Below are positions 6,291-11,988 of a stretch of DNA of 26,944 nt, piece after piece (positions within the stretch are counted from its first letter, which is position 1; every line of letters begins with the position of its first letter). The notes under the pieces were generated by a model, which saw only the letters and a list, made by a program, of their open reading frames with translations, did no database searches and was not told the origin of the DNA. A program made the translations under genes and the position numbers. The DNA comes from a virus: positions 1 through 26,944 of the IMG/VR virus record IMGVR_UViG_3300005613_000346; one strand, given 5' to 3'.

Positions 6291-6380
6291 TTAGGTTATA
6301 ATTTTAAAAAACAAAAAAACAATAACTGATATTATCAGGATTATTGTTGAAATTTCTAAAAATAATTGTAACTTAGTCAT
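6291..6380 (-). CDS. Single-span hydrophobic peptide, 29 aa (toxin- or holin-like)
   Basis: ATG at 6380, TAA at 6291-6293. The 29-residue product begins MTKLQLFLEIST and continues as an unbroken hydrophobic helix (IILIISVIVFLFF) ending KIIT, the size and charge layout of type I toxin or small holin-like peptides. The leader is A-rich (AAGAATAAAAAT) like other phage genes here and lies directly behind a long stem whose 3' arm ends about 10 bases upstream of the ATG. A hairpin followed by T-runs lies within the coding sequence. Could be a chance frame in AT-rich DNA, but the composition is striking. Confidence 0.4.
   Translation of the reverse strand: MTKLQLFLEISTIILIISVIVFLFFKIIT
6302..6348 (-). 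terminator. Candidate intrinsic terminator inside the 29-aa frame
   Basis: On the minus strand an 8-bp stem plus 4-bp stem (AACAATAA and CTGA arms, 2-base bulge, TAATA loop) spans 6348-6318. It is followed at once by TTTTTTT, G, TTTTTT. The shape is right for Rho-independent termination, but the same bases encode the hydrophobic peptide, so the T-run may simply be Phe codons. Confidence 0.4.
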
Positions 6381-6381
6381 A

Positions 6382-6511
6382 TTTTTATTCTTATAGGGAG
6401 AGTTAAAATAATAATAGTAAAGAGATTGTCTAAATAACAAACCATTATGTAAAAAGTTTAAACATTACAAAAAACTTTTCGTATTTTAACTCATCCCCCT
6501 ATAAAGATAAA
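6382..6511 (-). other. Long stem-loop leader before the 29-aa peptide
   Basis: Arms 6400-6410 and 6482-6492 pair perfectly over 11 bp (GAGTTAAAATA with TATTTTAACTC), and 6391-6398 with 6497-6504 over 8 bp (TTATAGGG with CCCTATAA); a partial A/T extension follows. The roughly 70-base interior contains a second 8-bp hairpin (6452-6459 with 6472-6479). The 3' arm ends just before the ATG at 6380, so the stem could control access to that start. Confidence 0.55.
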
Positions 6512-6566
6512 AAAAACACAATAGCGTGGGGTAATCCTTAGGAGGAAACCCCCACACTACTGTGTT
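6509..6566 (-). terminator. Strong intrinsic terminator (17-bp stem, T8)
   Basis: AACACAGTAGTGTGGGG and CCCCACGCTATTGTGTT pair over 17 bp with two G-U wobbles on the minus strand, followed by eight consecutive T. It would stop transcripts coming from the methyltransferase operon and from the promoter at 6611-6638 unless the upstream 12-base segment disrupts it. Confidence 0.75.
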
Positions 6567-6604
6567 CTTGTTCCTAAGGATTAAAATATGAAATTTAAGA
6601 AACT
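6509..6604 (-). ncRNA. Structured leader/small RNA with alternative folds
   Basis: Begins about 7 bases after a perfect promoter and ends at a T8 tract, giving a unit of about 95 bases. Its core is a 17-bp stem (6566-6550 with 6531-6515); two plus-strand mismatches (C6525/A6556, A6521/C6560) become G-U wobbles on the minus strand, so the minus RNA is the folded one. The 18-base loop holds TCCTAAGGATTA (6543-6532), a perfect 12-base complement of TAATCCTTAGGA (6583-6572) just upstream. With no linker between loop and stem both helices cannot form fully at once, so this looks like a terminator/antiterminator switch. The loop also shows CCTCC, an anti-SD-like run. It may act as an attenuator or as a free small RNA. 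Confidence 0.6.
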
Positions 6605-6610
6605 AACTAC

Positions 6611-6638
6611 ATTATAATTAATCATTATTTTTTGTCAA
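6611..6638 (-). promoter_or_regulatory. Perfect consensus sigma-70-type promoter
   Basis: Minus-strand TTGACA (6638-6633) and TATAAT (6616-6611) are both exact consensus with a 16-base spacer. The -35 box lies inside the last codons of the 55-residue membrane gene and the -10 straddles the region after its stop. The transcript would begin near 6604 and enter the switch-like leader. Confidence 0.8.
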
Positions 6639-6785
6639 GGAAATATGAATTATTAAATTTATTATGGCAAAAAATAAATTTAAAAAAATAAAAAAATAAT
6701 TTCCATCAAGAAAAAATAACATTATTGCAGAAGAATAACAAATTATAAATGCAAATAAATTAATATTATATAATTTCATTTTCAT
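6618..6785 (-). CDS. Small two-span membrane protein, 55 aa
   Basis: ATG at 6785 (a second in-frame ATG at 6779) to TAA at 6618-6620. Two hydrophobic segments, about residues 9-26 (LFAFIICYSSAIMLFFL) and 30-50 (YFFIFLNLFFAIINLIIHI), separated by DGN, with a charged KNND tail, predict a two-helix hairpin in the membrane. It starts 21 bases after the methyltransferase stop, behind the same 27-base leader that precedes the methyltransferase. Size and topology recall small holins, antiholins or superinfection-exclusion peptides; no family is recognised. Confidence 0.55.
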   Translation of the reverse strand: MKMKLYNINLFAFIICYSSAIMLFFLDGNYFFIFLNLFFAIINLIIHISLTKNND

Positions 6786-6809
6786 ATACTTATTTATTTA
6801 GATTGGTTA
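6783..6809 (-). repeat. 27-base leader repeat, copy 1
   Basis: Identical over 27 bases to 7545-7571. It includes the methyltransferase stop (TAA), an AAATAAATAA-type leader and the ATG of the 55-residue gene. The two copies place the same translation-initiation region before two consecutive genes, as if one leader were duplicated. Confidence 0.8.
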
Positions 6810-7547
6810 TAGTATTTTTGTTGGTATGTTTTTTATTCTTTCTTCTGCTATTTTGCAGTATTCTTCGCTAATTTCTATACCTATAAATTTTCTGTTGAGG
6901 TTTTTACAGGTTACTCCAGTTGTCCCAGAACCCATAAAAGGGTCTAGAATAGTTTCAGTTTTTTTTGAGAAATTTAATATAGCTGTTTCAGCTAACGCTT
7001 CTGGAAAAGTTGCTCCGTGTATTCCCTTAATGTTTCTTTGCCTATTTATTCTCCAAATATCTGATAATTCACCCCTTTTAAAATTGTAATTTTTTAATAC
7101 TCTACCTGCCTTTGGACTACTTTCTAAAACTAATATCAATTCAGTAGCTCTATTTATACAACCATTGTGCATTGCTGGTTGACCGTGACCCTTGTCCCAC
7201 ACAATAATGTCTTTGATATTTTTGCTAAAATCACCAATTATCTTGAATATAGCTTCTTTACTTCCAGTTACTACTGCAAAATTCCATAAAATAATTTTAG
7301 ATATTCTTAATAATTGTTCTAAAACTTCTTTGTGAAATATATAATATTCTTGTATTGATAATGCATCGTCAAAGTATTTATACTTTTTGCTAAAGTGTTC
7401 AGACTTTTCTCTTGTTGTGTATTTACCATTTCTGACTCTTGTTCTCATATTATAAGGGGGTGATGTAACTGTTAAATCAATACAATTATCTTTAAATGTT
7501 TTCATTACATCTAAGCAATCACCGCAGATTATTTTATTTAACTCCAT
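6807..7547 (-). CDS. Site-specific DNA methyltransferase (N6-adenine or N4-cytosine)
   Basis: A 246-residue S-adenosylmethionine-dependent DNA methyltransferase in the circularly permuted β-type order. The catalytic motif IV TSPPYN is at 28-33, after the usual CGDCLDVM start, and the cofactor-binding motif I DPFMGSGTTG is at 202-211 near the C-terminus, followed by FIGIEISEEY. A short target-recognition segment lies between about 110 and 180. No restriction enzyme accompanies it, so a solitary phage methylase that shields DNA from host restriction or marks replication is likely. TSPPY does not settle whether A or C is methylated. Leader is the 27-base repeat; a 12-bp-arm palindrome lies 27 bases upstream of the ATG. 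Confidence 0.93.
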   Translation of the reverse strand: MELNKIICGDCLDVMKTFKDNCIDLTVTSPPYNMRTRVRNGKYTTREKSEHFSKKYKYFDDALSIQEYYIFHKEVLEQLLRISKIILWNFAVVTGSKEAIFKIIGDFSKNIKDIIVWDKGHGQPAMHNGCINRATELILVLESSPKAGRVLKNYNFKRGELSDIWRINRQRNIKGIHGATFPEALAETAILNFSKKTETILDPFMGSGTTGVTCKNLNRKFIGIEISEEYCKIAEERIKNIPTKIL

Positions 7548-7571
7548 ATACTTATTTATTTAGATTGGTTA
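7545..7571 (-). repeat. 27-base leader repeat, copy 2
   Basis: Second copy of the sequence at 6783-6809, here ending in the methyltransferase ATG (7547-7545). Together with copy 1 it brackets the methyltransferase gene, so homologous recombination between the copies would delete that gene cleanly. Confidence 0.8.
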
Positions 7572-7573
7572 AC

Positions 7574-7598
7574 TCCTTATATTCCTGGAATATAAGGA
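7574..7598. promoter_or_regulatory. Perfect palindrome upstream of the methyltransferase
   Basis: TCCTTATATTCC (7574-7585) and GGAATATAAGGA (7587-7598) are perfect 12-base arms around one central base. It fills the gap between the 65-residue gene and the methyltransferase leader. No T-run follows on the minus strand, so it is not a normal terminator; an operator, an RNA processing hairpin or a translation-shielding stem fit better. Confidence 0.65.
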
Positions 7599-7603
7599 AC
7601 TAT

Positions 7604-7801
7604 TTAAAACTTTATGTTTTTTATCATTTTTTCCGTTGATTGTTTTTCGCTCTTTTTTTCTCTGCGATATTCTTTCAAACTCATTAAATCAAGCCAGTAT
7701 TTAATATCAGCATTCGAAACCATCTTTTTAGGGTTATCTATCCTATCTTCATTTAACCATTGTCGGAGAAAAGATATTCTTAATTCTGATATTTTTTTCA
7801 T
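7604..7801 (-). CDS. Hypothetical protein, 65 aa
   Basis: A 65-residue basic protein, predicted helical, with a possible HTH-like arrangement (ISELRISFLRQWL, then SNADIKYWLDLM) and a Lys/Arg-rich C-terminus. It begins 7 bases after the Fic gene stop and has the AAATAAATAA-type leader seen before the methyltransferase. No recognised family; a small DNA-binding regulator is possible. Confidence 0.5.
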   Translation of the reverse strand: MKKISELRISFLRQWLNEDRIDNPKKMVSNADIKYWLDLMSLKEYRREKKSEKQSTEKMIKNIKF

Positions 7802-7808
7802 AGTTTAT

Positions 7809-8324
7809 TTATTTAAACCATTTATAATATTCTAATTGCTCTTCTCCTGTATGGATTATATGTATAGGTAATTTAGTTTTAATTCTAAGTAAATTATATA
7901 AAATTCTTCCTACTCTGCCATTACCATCTTTAAATGGATGAATTTTCTCAAATTGAATATGATTATATCTAGTAAAATCATGTTTTAATTTTTTATCAAT
8001 AACTTTAATTGTTTTAATATAGCTATTAAAATTTATAATCCAACCCTCTAATTGTGATATTAAAAACTCTTCTGACATAAACTTTTTAATATTTCCTCCA
8101 ATCCAAACATCACAATCTCTAATCTTACCAGCTATTTGTGGATTAATATTTTTCAAAAGTAACCAATGAATCTTTAAAACAGACTTTAATTTTAAGTCAT
8201 TAAGTGTAGAAGCATATCTCCAAGCCTCTAGGGCGTCCTCTAAGGCTTCATTTGAGTAAACACGCTCTATGGCATTAGATTCTTTCAAAAACTCGTTTAT
8301 TTCTTCATTTGTTGGTTTTTTCAT
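7809..8324 (-). CDS. Fic-domain AMP-transferase
   Basis: A 171-residue Fic protein. The catalytic motif HPFKDGNGRVGR (129-140) is complete, including the base His129 and the anion-binding loop, and an upstream GKIRDCDVWIGG segment (66-77) matches the family β-hairpin region. An N-terminal SNAIE motif at 16-20 matches the inhibitory (S/T)xxxE(G/N) helix of Fic proteins, but the usual G/N is Arg21. Fic enzymes transfer AMP (or related groups) from a nucleotide to Ser/Thr/Tyr of target proteins; phage members may modify host proteins or act as toxins. The start overlaps the upstream membrane gene by 4 bases (ATGA). A HIT hydrolase is two genes upstream. Confidence 0.92.
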   Translation of the reverse strand: MKKPTNEEINEFLKESNAIERVYSNEALEDALEAWRYASTLNDLKLKSVLKIHWLLLKNINPQIAGKIRDCDVWIGGNIKKFMSEEFLISQLEGWIINFNSYIKTIKVIDKKLKHDFTRYNHIQFEKIHPFKDGNGRVGRILYNLLRIKTKLPIHIIHTGEEQLEYYKWFK

Positions 8325-8677
8325 TGTTTATATTTAGTGGCACAATTATTTATATCTTGTTGTTTAATTTTTTCAGCTCTATCCCAGTAAGAATTTAAAG
8401 CCCAAATAGTTCCATCATCTTTTTTAGTCCCATTTAATTCCATATAATTCCAATATTTTGAATTTGCTGAAACAACACAAAGATTATAAAGAGATTCTTT
8501 CTTTTCTGCTTCTTTTTTTTGTTCATCTAATAAATCATTTTCTTGTTTTATTTTTAATTCAACTTGTTTTTCAATTGATTCTTGTTTATTTTTTTGGACA
8601 TAAATAAACGAAAATCCTAAAAACAAACAAGAAAAAATAATTGATGCAGGGATAGCTAATCCTATAAGTTTATTCAT
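8321..8677 (-). CDS. Membrane-anchored coiled-coil protein, 118 aa
   Basis: An N-terminal hydrophobic segment (residues about 5-27, LIGLAIPASIIFSCLFLGFSF) acts as signal anchor. It is followed by a Lys/Glu/Gln-rich coiled coil (28-65) and a C-terminal globular part with two Cys (about 67 and 112) that could form a disulphide outside the membrane. The layout resembles an i-spanin or a small inner-membrane effector. Its start overlaps the HIT gene by 8 bases and its stop overlaps Fic by 4, so it is translated together with both. No lipobox; family unknown. Confidence 0.65.
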   Translation of the reverse strand: MNKLIGLAIPASIIFSCLFLGFSFIYVQKNKQESIEKQVELKIKQENDLLDEQKKEAEKKESLYNLCVVSANSKYWNYMELNGTKKDDGTIWALNSYWDRAEKIKQQDINNCATKYKQ

Positions 8678-9020
8678 ATAATTTTATTAAATGATAATGT
8701 AAATGATGTTTTTGAGATTGTTTATTAGTTGAATTTTCAATCCACATATCATAAAAGTCATCTCTATTCCATTCATTTTTAAAAAATTCTAATTCCTCAA
8801 TTTCTTCCATTGTTAACTCATTTAAAGTATCAACATGTCTTAGTGGATAAAACAAATAATGCTCTTTAGCTATTCGGTCATAAGGAAAGTCATTTTTCTT
8901 TAAACCCCAATGTTTTAAAGTTAGTAAAGATTTTTTATCACAAAAAATACATTTTCCATTATATTCTTCTTTTAAAAACTTCTGATACTTTTCTTCAGAT
9001 TCTTTTTCTCTTAATATCAT
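8670..9020 (-). CDS. HIT-family (histidine triad) nucleotide hydrolase/transferase
   Basis: A 116-residue HIT-domain protein. CIFC (24-27) is the zinc-type knuckle of Hint-like members, RHVDTLNELT (61-70) is the conserved region after the PLRH segment, and the triad HLHYHLI (106-112) fits HxHxHxx near the C-terminus. HIT proteins hydrolyse AMP linked to amines, phosphates or DNA ends. The domain is compact and ends just after the triad. The start overlaps the upstream 60-residue gene by 4 bases. The short distance to Fic suggests a shared AMP-chemistry role, which is inference. Confidence 0.85.
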   Translation of the reverse strand: MILREKESEEKYQKFLKEEYNGKCIFCDKKSLLTLKHWGLKKNDFPYDRIAKEHYLFYPLRHVDTLNELTMEEIEELEFFKNEWNRDDFYDMWIENSTNKQSQKHHLHYHLIKLYE

Positions 9021-9199
9021 TTTTTTTCTTCGTCTCTTAATGCTTTAGCAAAATCAGCAATAACCTTACTAACACTTAATAATGTTTCAGGATTATCTGT
9101 CCCAAATAATAATGTTTTATCTTTGTGAATTTCTACAATTTGAACTGGATTTTCTTTTAACACTAAAGTAACATGCCCATCTTTAAATTTACTTTTCAT
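9017..9199 (-). CDS. Hypothetical protein, 60 aa
   Basis: A 60-residue soluble protein: β-like first half (HVTLVLKENPVQIVEIHKDK), then a helical, charged end (VSKVIADFAKALRDEE). It overlaps the next gene (HIT) by 4 bases (ATGA) and the previous one by 11, so it belongs to the coupled Fic/HIT cassette. No known family. Confidence 0.6.
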   Translation of the reverse strand: MKSKFKDGHVTLVLKENPVQIVEIHKDKTLLFGTDNPETLLSVSKVIADFAKALRDEEKK

Positions 9200-9524
9200 A
9201 CTTTTTTAATTTAATTTTTAGCTCTTTATTCTCTTCTCTTAACTTGTCATTCTGCCTCTTTATTTCTTGGGAAATAATTTTATTCAAATCTTTCCCAATC
9301 ATTGTGTCCATTGTCATCTCTCCACCTTGAAGATGTTTAGTAAAAATTTGAACTGTTAAAATACCAGTTTCAATCCCTCTTTCGTCAATGGTAACAGCAG
9401 ATAAAATTCTGAAATGCTCTTTAATAAAAGGGAAGGTTTCATTAATTTTTTTAGCTAAATCTAATTTAGCGTCAACTTCTTCTCGACAAGGTTGTCGTTT
9501 GATAGCTTTTTGAACTTTTTTCAT
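9189..9524 (-). CDS. Hypothetical protein with C-terminal coiled coil, 111 aa
   Basis: A 111-residue protein. A helical N-terminus, a central β-rich domain (FRILSAVTIDERGIETGILTV region, about 38-60) and a C-terminal coiled coil (about 80-110, DKLREENKELKIKLKKYEK). Only four bases separate it from the upstream acidic-tailed protein. Possibly an oligomeric accessory factor; no family recognised. Confidence 0.6.
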   Translation of the reverse strand: MKKVQKAIKRQPCREEVDAKLDLAKKINETFPFIKEHFRILSAVTIDERGIETGILTVQIFTKHLQGGEMTMDTMIGKDLNKIISQEIKRQNDKLREENKELKIKLKKYEK

Positions 9525-9528
9525 AAAT

Positions 9529-10506
9529 TTATTTTATAGGTATATCTTCTATTTTAATTTCATTAGAATCAGCTTCTTCATCTTTTTCATAAGCTTCAAT
9601 TGGAGGGGTATCTTCTGAAGTAGGAATACCAGTATTATTAGTATTTTCTTCTTCCACTATATCAATAGGACTTTTTGTAGGGGCTGATTCAATTGCTGTT
9701 ACATCTGAAGTAGGATTTTTTAATTTAAGAATATTAGTTTCATTAGGAGCAACCAACATTGATAATTTAGTTTTAGCTCCTTCTATTAAAGATTCTATTC
9801 TTTCATTTATTTGTTCTTCACTAATAGGTCTTTTTGGTTGACCATCTTCATTAGTAGCAACTGAAAAAGCAACTGCATGTTTTCCATAACTTTTTTCTAA
9901 GTAAGTAGATATATTAGTAACAACTTGTGGAAGATTTAATCTATAATCTTTAAATAATTTCTTTTGATAATTAAATAAATTTCCTCTTCCTTTACCTCTG
10001 AATTTTAATTTAACAATTTCAGAATCTTCATCATTCATTTTAATTAAAACATATAAAACAATAGTATAAACAAAATCCATTCCTTTTAATTTTTGTTCTT
10101 TACCAAGTTTTAAGTCTTCATAAAAAGCATATTCAACAATACTTTTACCATTATCATCTTTTTGCCTTTGCCCATTAAAATCCAGTTGATATAAAGGGAT
10201 TAAAGCTTTTGCTCCATCTCTTTTTTTAGTAAGCATTGGATTAAATTCTTCTGATTCCCAAACTTTTTTCTTAGTTTGCGTTTTATCTCTATAAGTTAAT
10301 ATAGCTTTTGATGAAAGAATTACTCCAGTAAGTTCTTTCCCAAAAAGCTTTTTACTTCTTTGGTCTTTTTCATCATAAGAAATTTCCGCAAATTCTCCTG
10401 TTGCATCTGTCCCTGAAATATCTGCACCATTATCAATAGTTAAACTTTTATAGGTTTGGAAAGCCCCTCCTCCAAAACCTGCTTCTCGCATTAAATCTTG
10501 ATTCAT
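9529..10506 (-). CDS. Acidic-tailed protein, possible ssDNA-binding or annealing protein
   Basis: A 325-residue protein. It has a Gly-rich start (EAGFGGGAF), a probably β-rich core (about 30-200) with basic patches (KLKFRGKGRG), a helical segment (210-240), and a long acidic, Pro/Thr-rich, disordered tail (about 265-325). A core plus acidic tail is typical of phage single-strand-binding proteins, and it is encoded directly after a RecB-like exonuclease, a common exonuclease/ssDNA-protein pair. I see no RecT, Redβ or Erf signature, so the role is context-based inference. Confidence 0.6.
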   Translation of the reverse strand: MNQDLMREAGFGGGAFQTYKSLTIDNGADISGTDATGEFAEISYDEKDQRSKKLFGKELTGVILSSKAILTYRDKTQTKKKVWESEEFNPMLTKKRDGAKALIPLYQLDFNGQRQKDDNGKSIVEYAFYEDLKLGKEQKLKGMDFVYTIVLYVLIKMNDEDSEIVKLKFRGKGRGNLFNYQKKLFKDYRLNLPQVVTNISTYLEKSYGKHAVAFSVATNEDGQPKRPISEEQINERIESLIEGAKTKLSMLVAPNETNILKLKNPTSDVTAIESAPTKSPIDIVEEENTNNTGIPTSEDTPPIEAYEKDEEADSNEIKIEDIPIK

Positions 10507-10517
10507 TTTATTTATTA

Positions 10518-11375
10518 TTATTTATTAAGCTTAATTTTTCTTCCTTTCATTTTAAAAGAAATATCGACTGAAATTTTCTCTTTAGGTTTTTCTTCTTTTG
10601 GTTCAGCATTTTTATTAGTAGCATGCCAAAGTTTTTTAGTTAAAATAAAATTATCCCAAGCTTCTTTTTTATCAATAACTTCTTTTAATTGAAATTTCTT
10701 TTTAGTACTCTTTGCTAAGTATAGAATGCCTAATCTTAGCTTAAAATTACGATTATACATCTTACATAATGCTTTATAATAAGAAACTAATTGTAATTCA
10801 TAAGCTAAAGAATGTTGATTAGATATTTTATAATCTATTAACCACGCTTCATATTTTTTCTCTTTTTTATTCCATAAATATTGAATAGCATCAAGTGTCC
10901 CAGCATATCTTAAAGCCTTATGATAAACTTGCATTTCTCTTGCCACAACAACTGGTTTAAACTCATCCCAATAATTATTAAAACCTATAATTCCATTGTT
11001 TTCTCTAATAGTAAATGGTTGTAATAAATAATTTAATAATTCATCATCTTTTTGTTTATCATCAGAAGTCTCTAGTGGAAGTTTATAAATTTGTTCTTTT
11101 GTTAACCCAATATTAGGGTCAATTATTTCTCCTCCACTTAACAAAAAACAAGCGTGATGAAGTTTAGACCCTTGAATCTTTCCATCTTCTTGTTTTTGTT
11201 TAATTTCTTCAGGTGAAGTATTTTCTAACCAAAATCTTAATCCACTATTAGGGAAACAATCTAATACATTAGTAACTGATGGAAGATTAGCTCCATCAGG
11301 GAAGTCTTCATTTTTAATGAAGTACCAATGTGAATTTTGAGTATTTAATAATTTAAAAATATTTTTTTTGCTCAT
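10518..11375 (-). CDS. PD-(D/E)XK (RecB/Cas4-like) exonuclease
   Basis: A 285-residue nuclease of the RecB-like PD-(D/E)XK branch. Motifs in order: GSKLHH (69-74), a conserved Glu in AREMQV (about 147), GTLD with Asp162, the core LIDYK with Asp181 and Lys183, then QLVSY (195-199, the QxxxY motif of RecB/Cas4-like nucleases). The C-terminal 50 residues are Lys-rich. It probably degrades one strand of phage or host DNA during recombination or replication, with the following acidic-tailed protein as likely partner. There is no Cys cluster, so no iron-sulphur domain as in Cas4/AddB. Confidence 0.88.
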   Translation of the reverse strand: MSKKNIFKLLNTQNSHWYFIKNEDFPDGANLPSVTNVLDCFPNSGLRFWLENTSPEEIKQKQEDGKIQGSKLHHACFLLSGGEIIDPNIGLTKEQIYKLPLETSDDKQKDDELLNYLLQPFTIRENNGIIGFNNYWDEFKPVVVAREMQVYHKALRYAGTLDAIQYLWNKKEKKYEAWLIDYKISNQHSLAYELQLVSYYKALCKMYNRNFKLRLGILYLAKSTKKKFQLKEVIDKKEAWDNFILTKKLWHATNKNAEPKEEKPKEKISVDISFKMKGRKIKLNK

Positions 11376-11390
11376 TATTATATATTTTTA

Positions 11391-11789
11391 TTAATCATTA
11401 ATAATAATTGGAACTTGTTTTTTTTGCTCATATTTTTTTGATTCTACAAATTCTTTAACTGTTTTAATCTTATTTTTTTTACAAAATTCAACAATATCTA
11501 ATAAAGTATATCTAACTTCATCAGCACTAAAATTATTATAAATTTTTAGTTTTCCTGTTTTATACTTTTGTTTAAAATCTTTAATCCATTGACCTGAAAT
11601 CAAATATCTTTTTCCAGTTGCTCCTGTAGATTTTATAATTGTTATTTTTCCAACAGACCATTCTGCCCCTTGATATTTTTTAATATACTTTGCAAAAGTT
11701 TCTTTACTTTTGAATGGCATAAATTCTAACGCTTTACTAAAAGTATAAATACTTTCTGCCTTTAATTTTTTCTCTTTATTTTTTTCCAT
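11391..11789 (-). CDS. Possible DNA-binding protein, first gene of the middle operon
   Basis: A 132-residue basic protein. A region at about 22-72 (SKETFAKYIKKY, then KRYLISGQWIKDFKQKY) recalls helix-turn-helix/excisionase-type folds, and the C-terminal half is helical and Lys-rich. It is the first gene after the promoter at 11920-11948 and its structured 120-base leader, a usual place for a regulator. No firm family match; confidence in the function is low, in the gene high. Confidence 0.65.
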   Translation of the reverse strand: MEKNKEKKLKAESIYTFSKALEFMPFKSKETFAKYIKKYQGAEWSVGKITIIKSTGATGKRYLISGQWIKDFKQKYKTGKLKIYNNFSADEVRYTLLDIVEFCKKNKIKTVKEFVESKKYEQKKQVPIIIND

Positions 11790-11816
11790 AAATATTTAAA
11801 ATTATTATAAATTTTC

Positions 11817-11899
11817 AAAAGCTCGCAGAAAAAGAATTAAGAACCCCAATCCCAAATGAGCTTTTTATAAATATGTTCGCAATTTAGTCCAATACTAAA
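11817..11899 (-). promoter_or_regulatory. Structured 5' leader of the middle operon
   Basis: Two stems lie in the untranslated leader: TTTAGT (11883-11888) with ACTAAA (11894-11899), 5-base loop; and AAAAGCTC (11817-11824) with GAGCTTTT (11858-11865), 33-base loop. The loop holds a C-run (CCCC on plus, GGGATTGGGG on the RNA strand) unusual here. No known riboswitch is recognised. Confidence 0.4.
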
Positions 11900-11919
11900 A
11901 ACCAACATAGCATATAAAT

Positions 11920-11948
11920 AACTTATCATACTAGAGAAATTTTGTCAA
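11920..11948 (-). promoter_or_regulatory. Promoter of the middle (DNA-metabolism) operon
   Basis: Minus-strand TTGACA (11948-11943), 17-base spacer, TAAGTT (11925-11920) with an extended -10 TGA (11928-11926). The -35 box starts two bases after the late terminator stem, so the two operons are packed back to back. The start site would be near 11913, about 120 bases before the first ATG. Confidence 0.65.
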
Positions 11949-11949
11949 T

Positions 11950-11977
11950 AAAAACTCCCTATCACTAGAGAGTTTTT
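11950..11977 (-). terminator. Late-operon intrinsic terminator with GNRA loop
   Basis: On the minus strand a 12-bp stem (AAAAACTCTCTA with TAGGGAGTTTTT, one G-U wobble) closes a GTGA tetraloop and ends in TTTTTATT. On the plus strand the same pair is a C-A mismatch, so it is built for minus transcripts. It ends the structural/lysis operon. Confidence 0.88.
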
Positions 11978-11988
11978 AAAAAGTATTT

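Noticed and set aside
6532-6583. Stable H-type pseudoknot using both the 17-bp and 12-bp helices
   Set aside because: There is no linker between the loop's 12-mer and the 3' arm of the stem, so a full pseudoknot is sterically unlikely; alternative folds are preferred.
9529-10506. RecT/Redβ-type annealing protein
   Set aside because: The position after a nuclease fits, but I see no RecT, Redβ or Erf motif; only the acidic tail and context remain, so a weaker call was kept.
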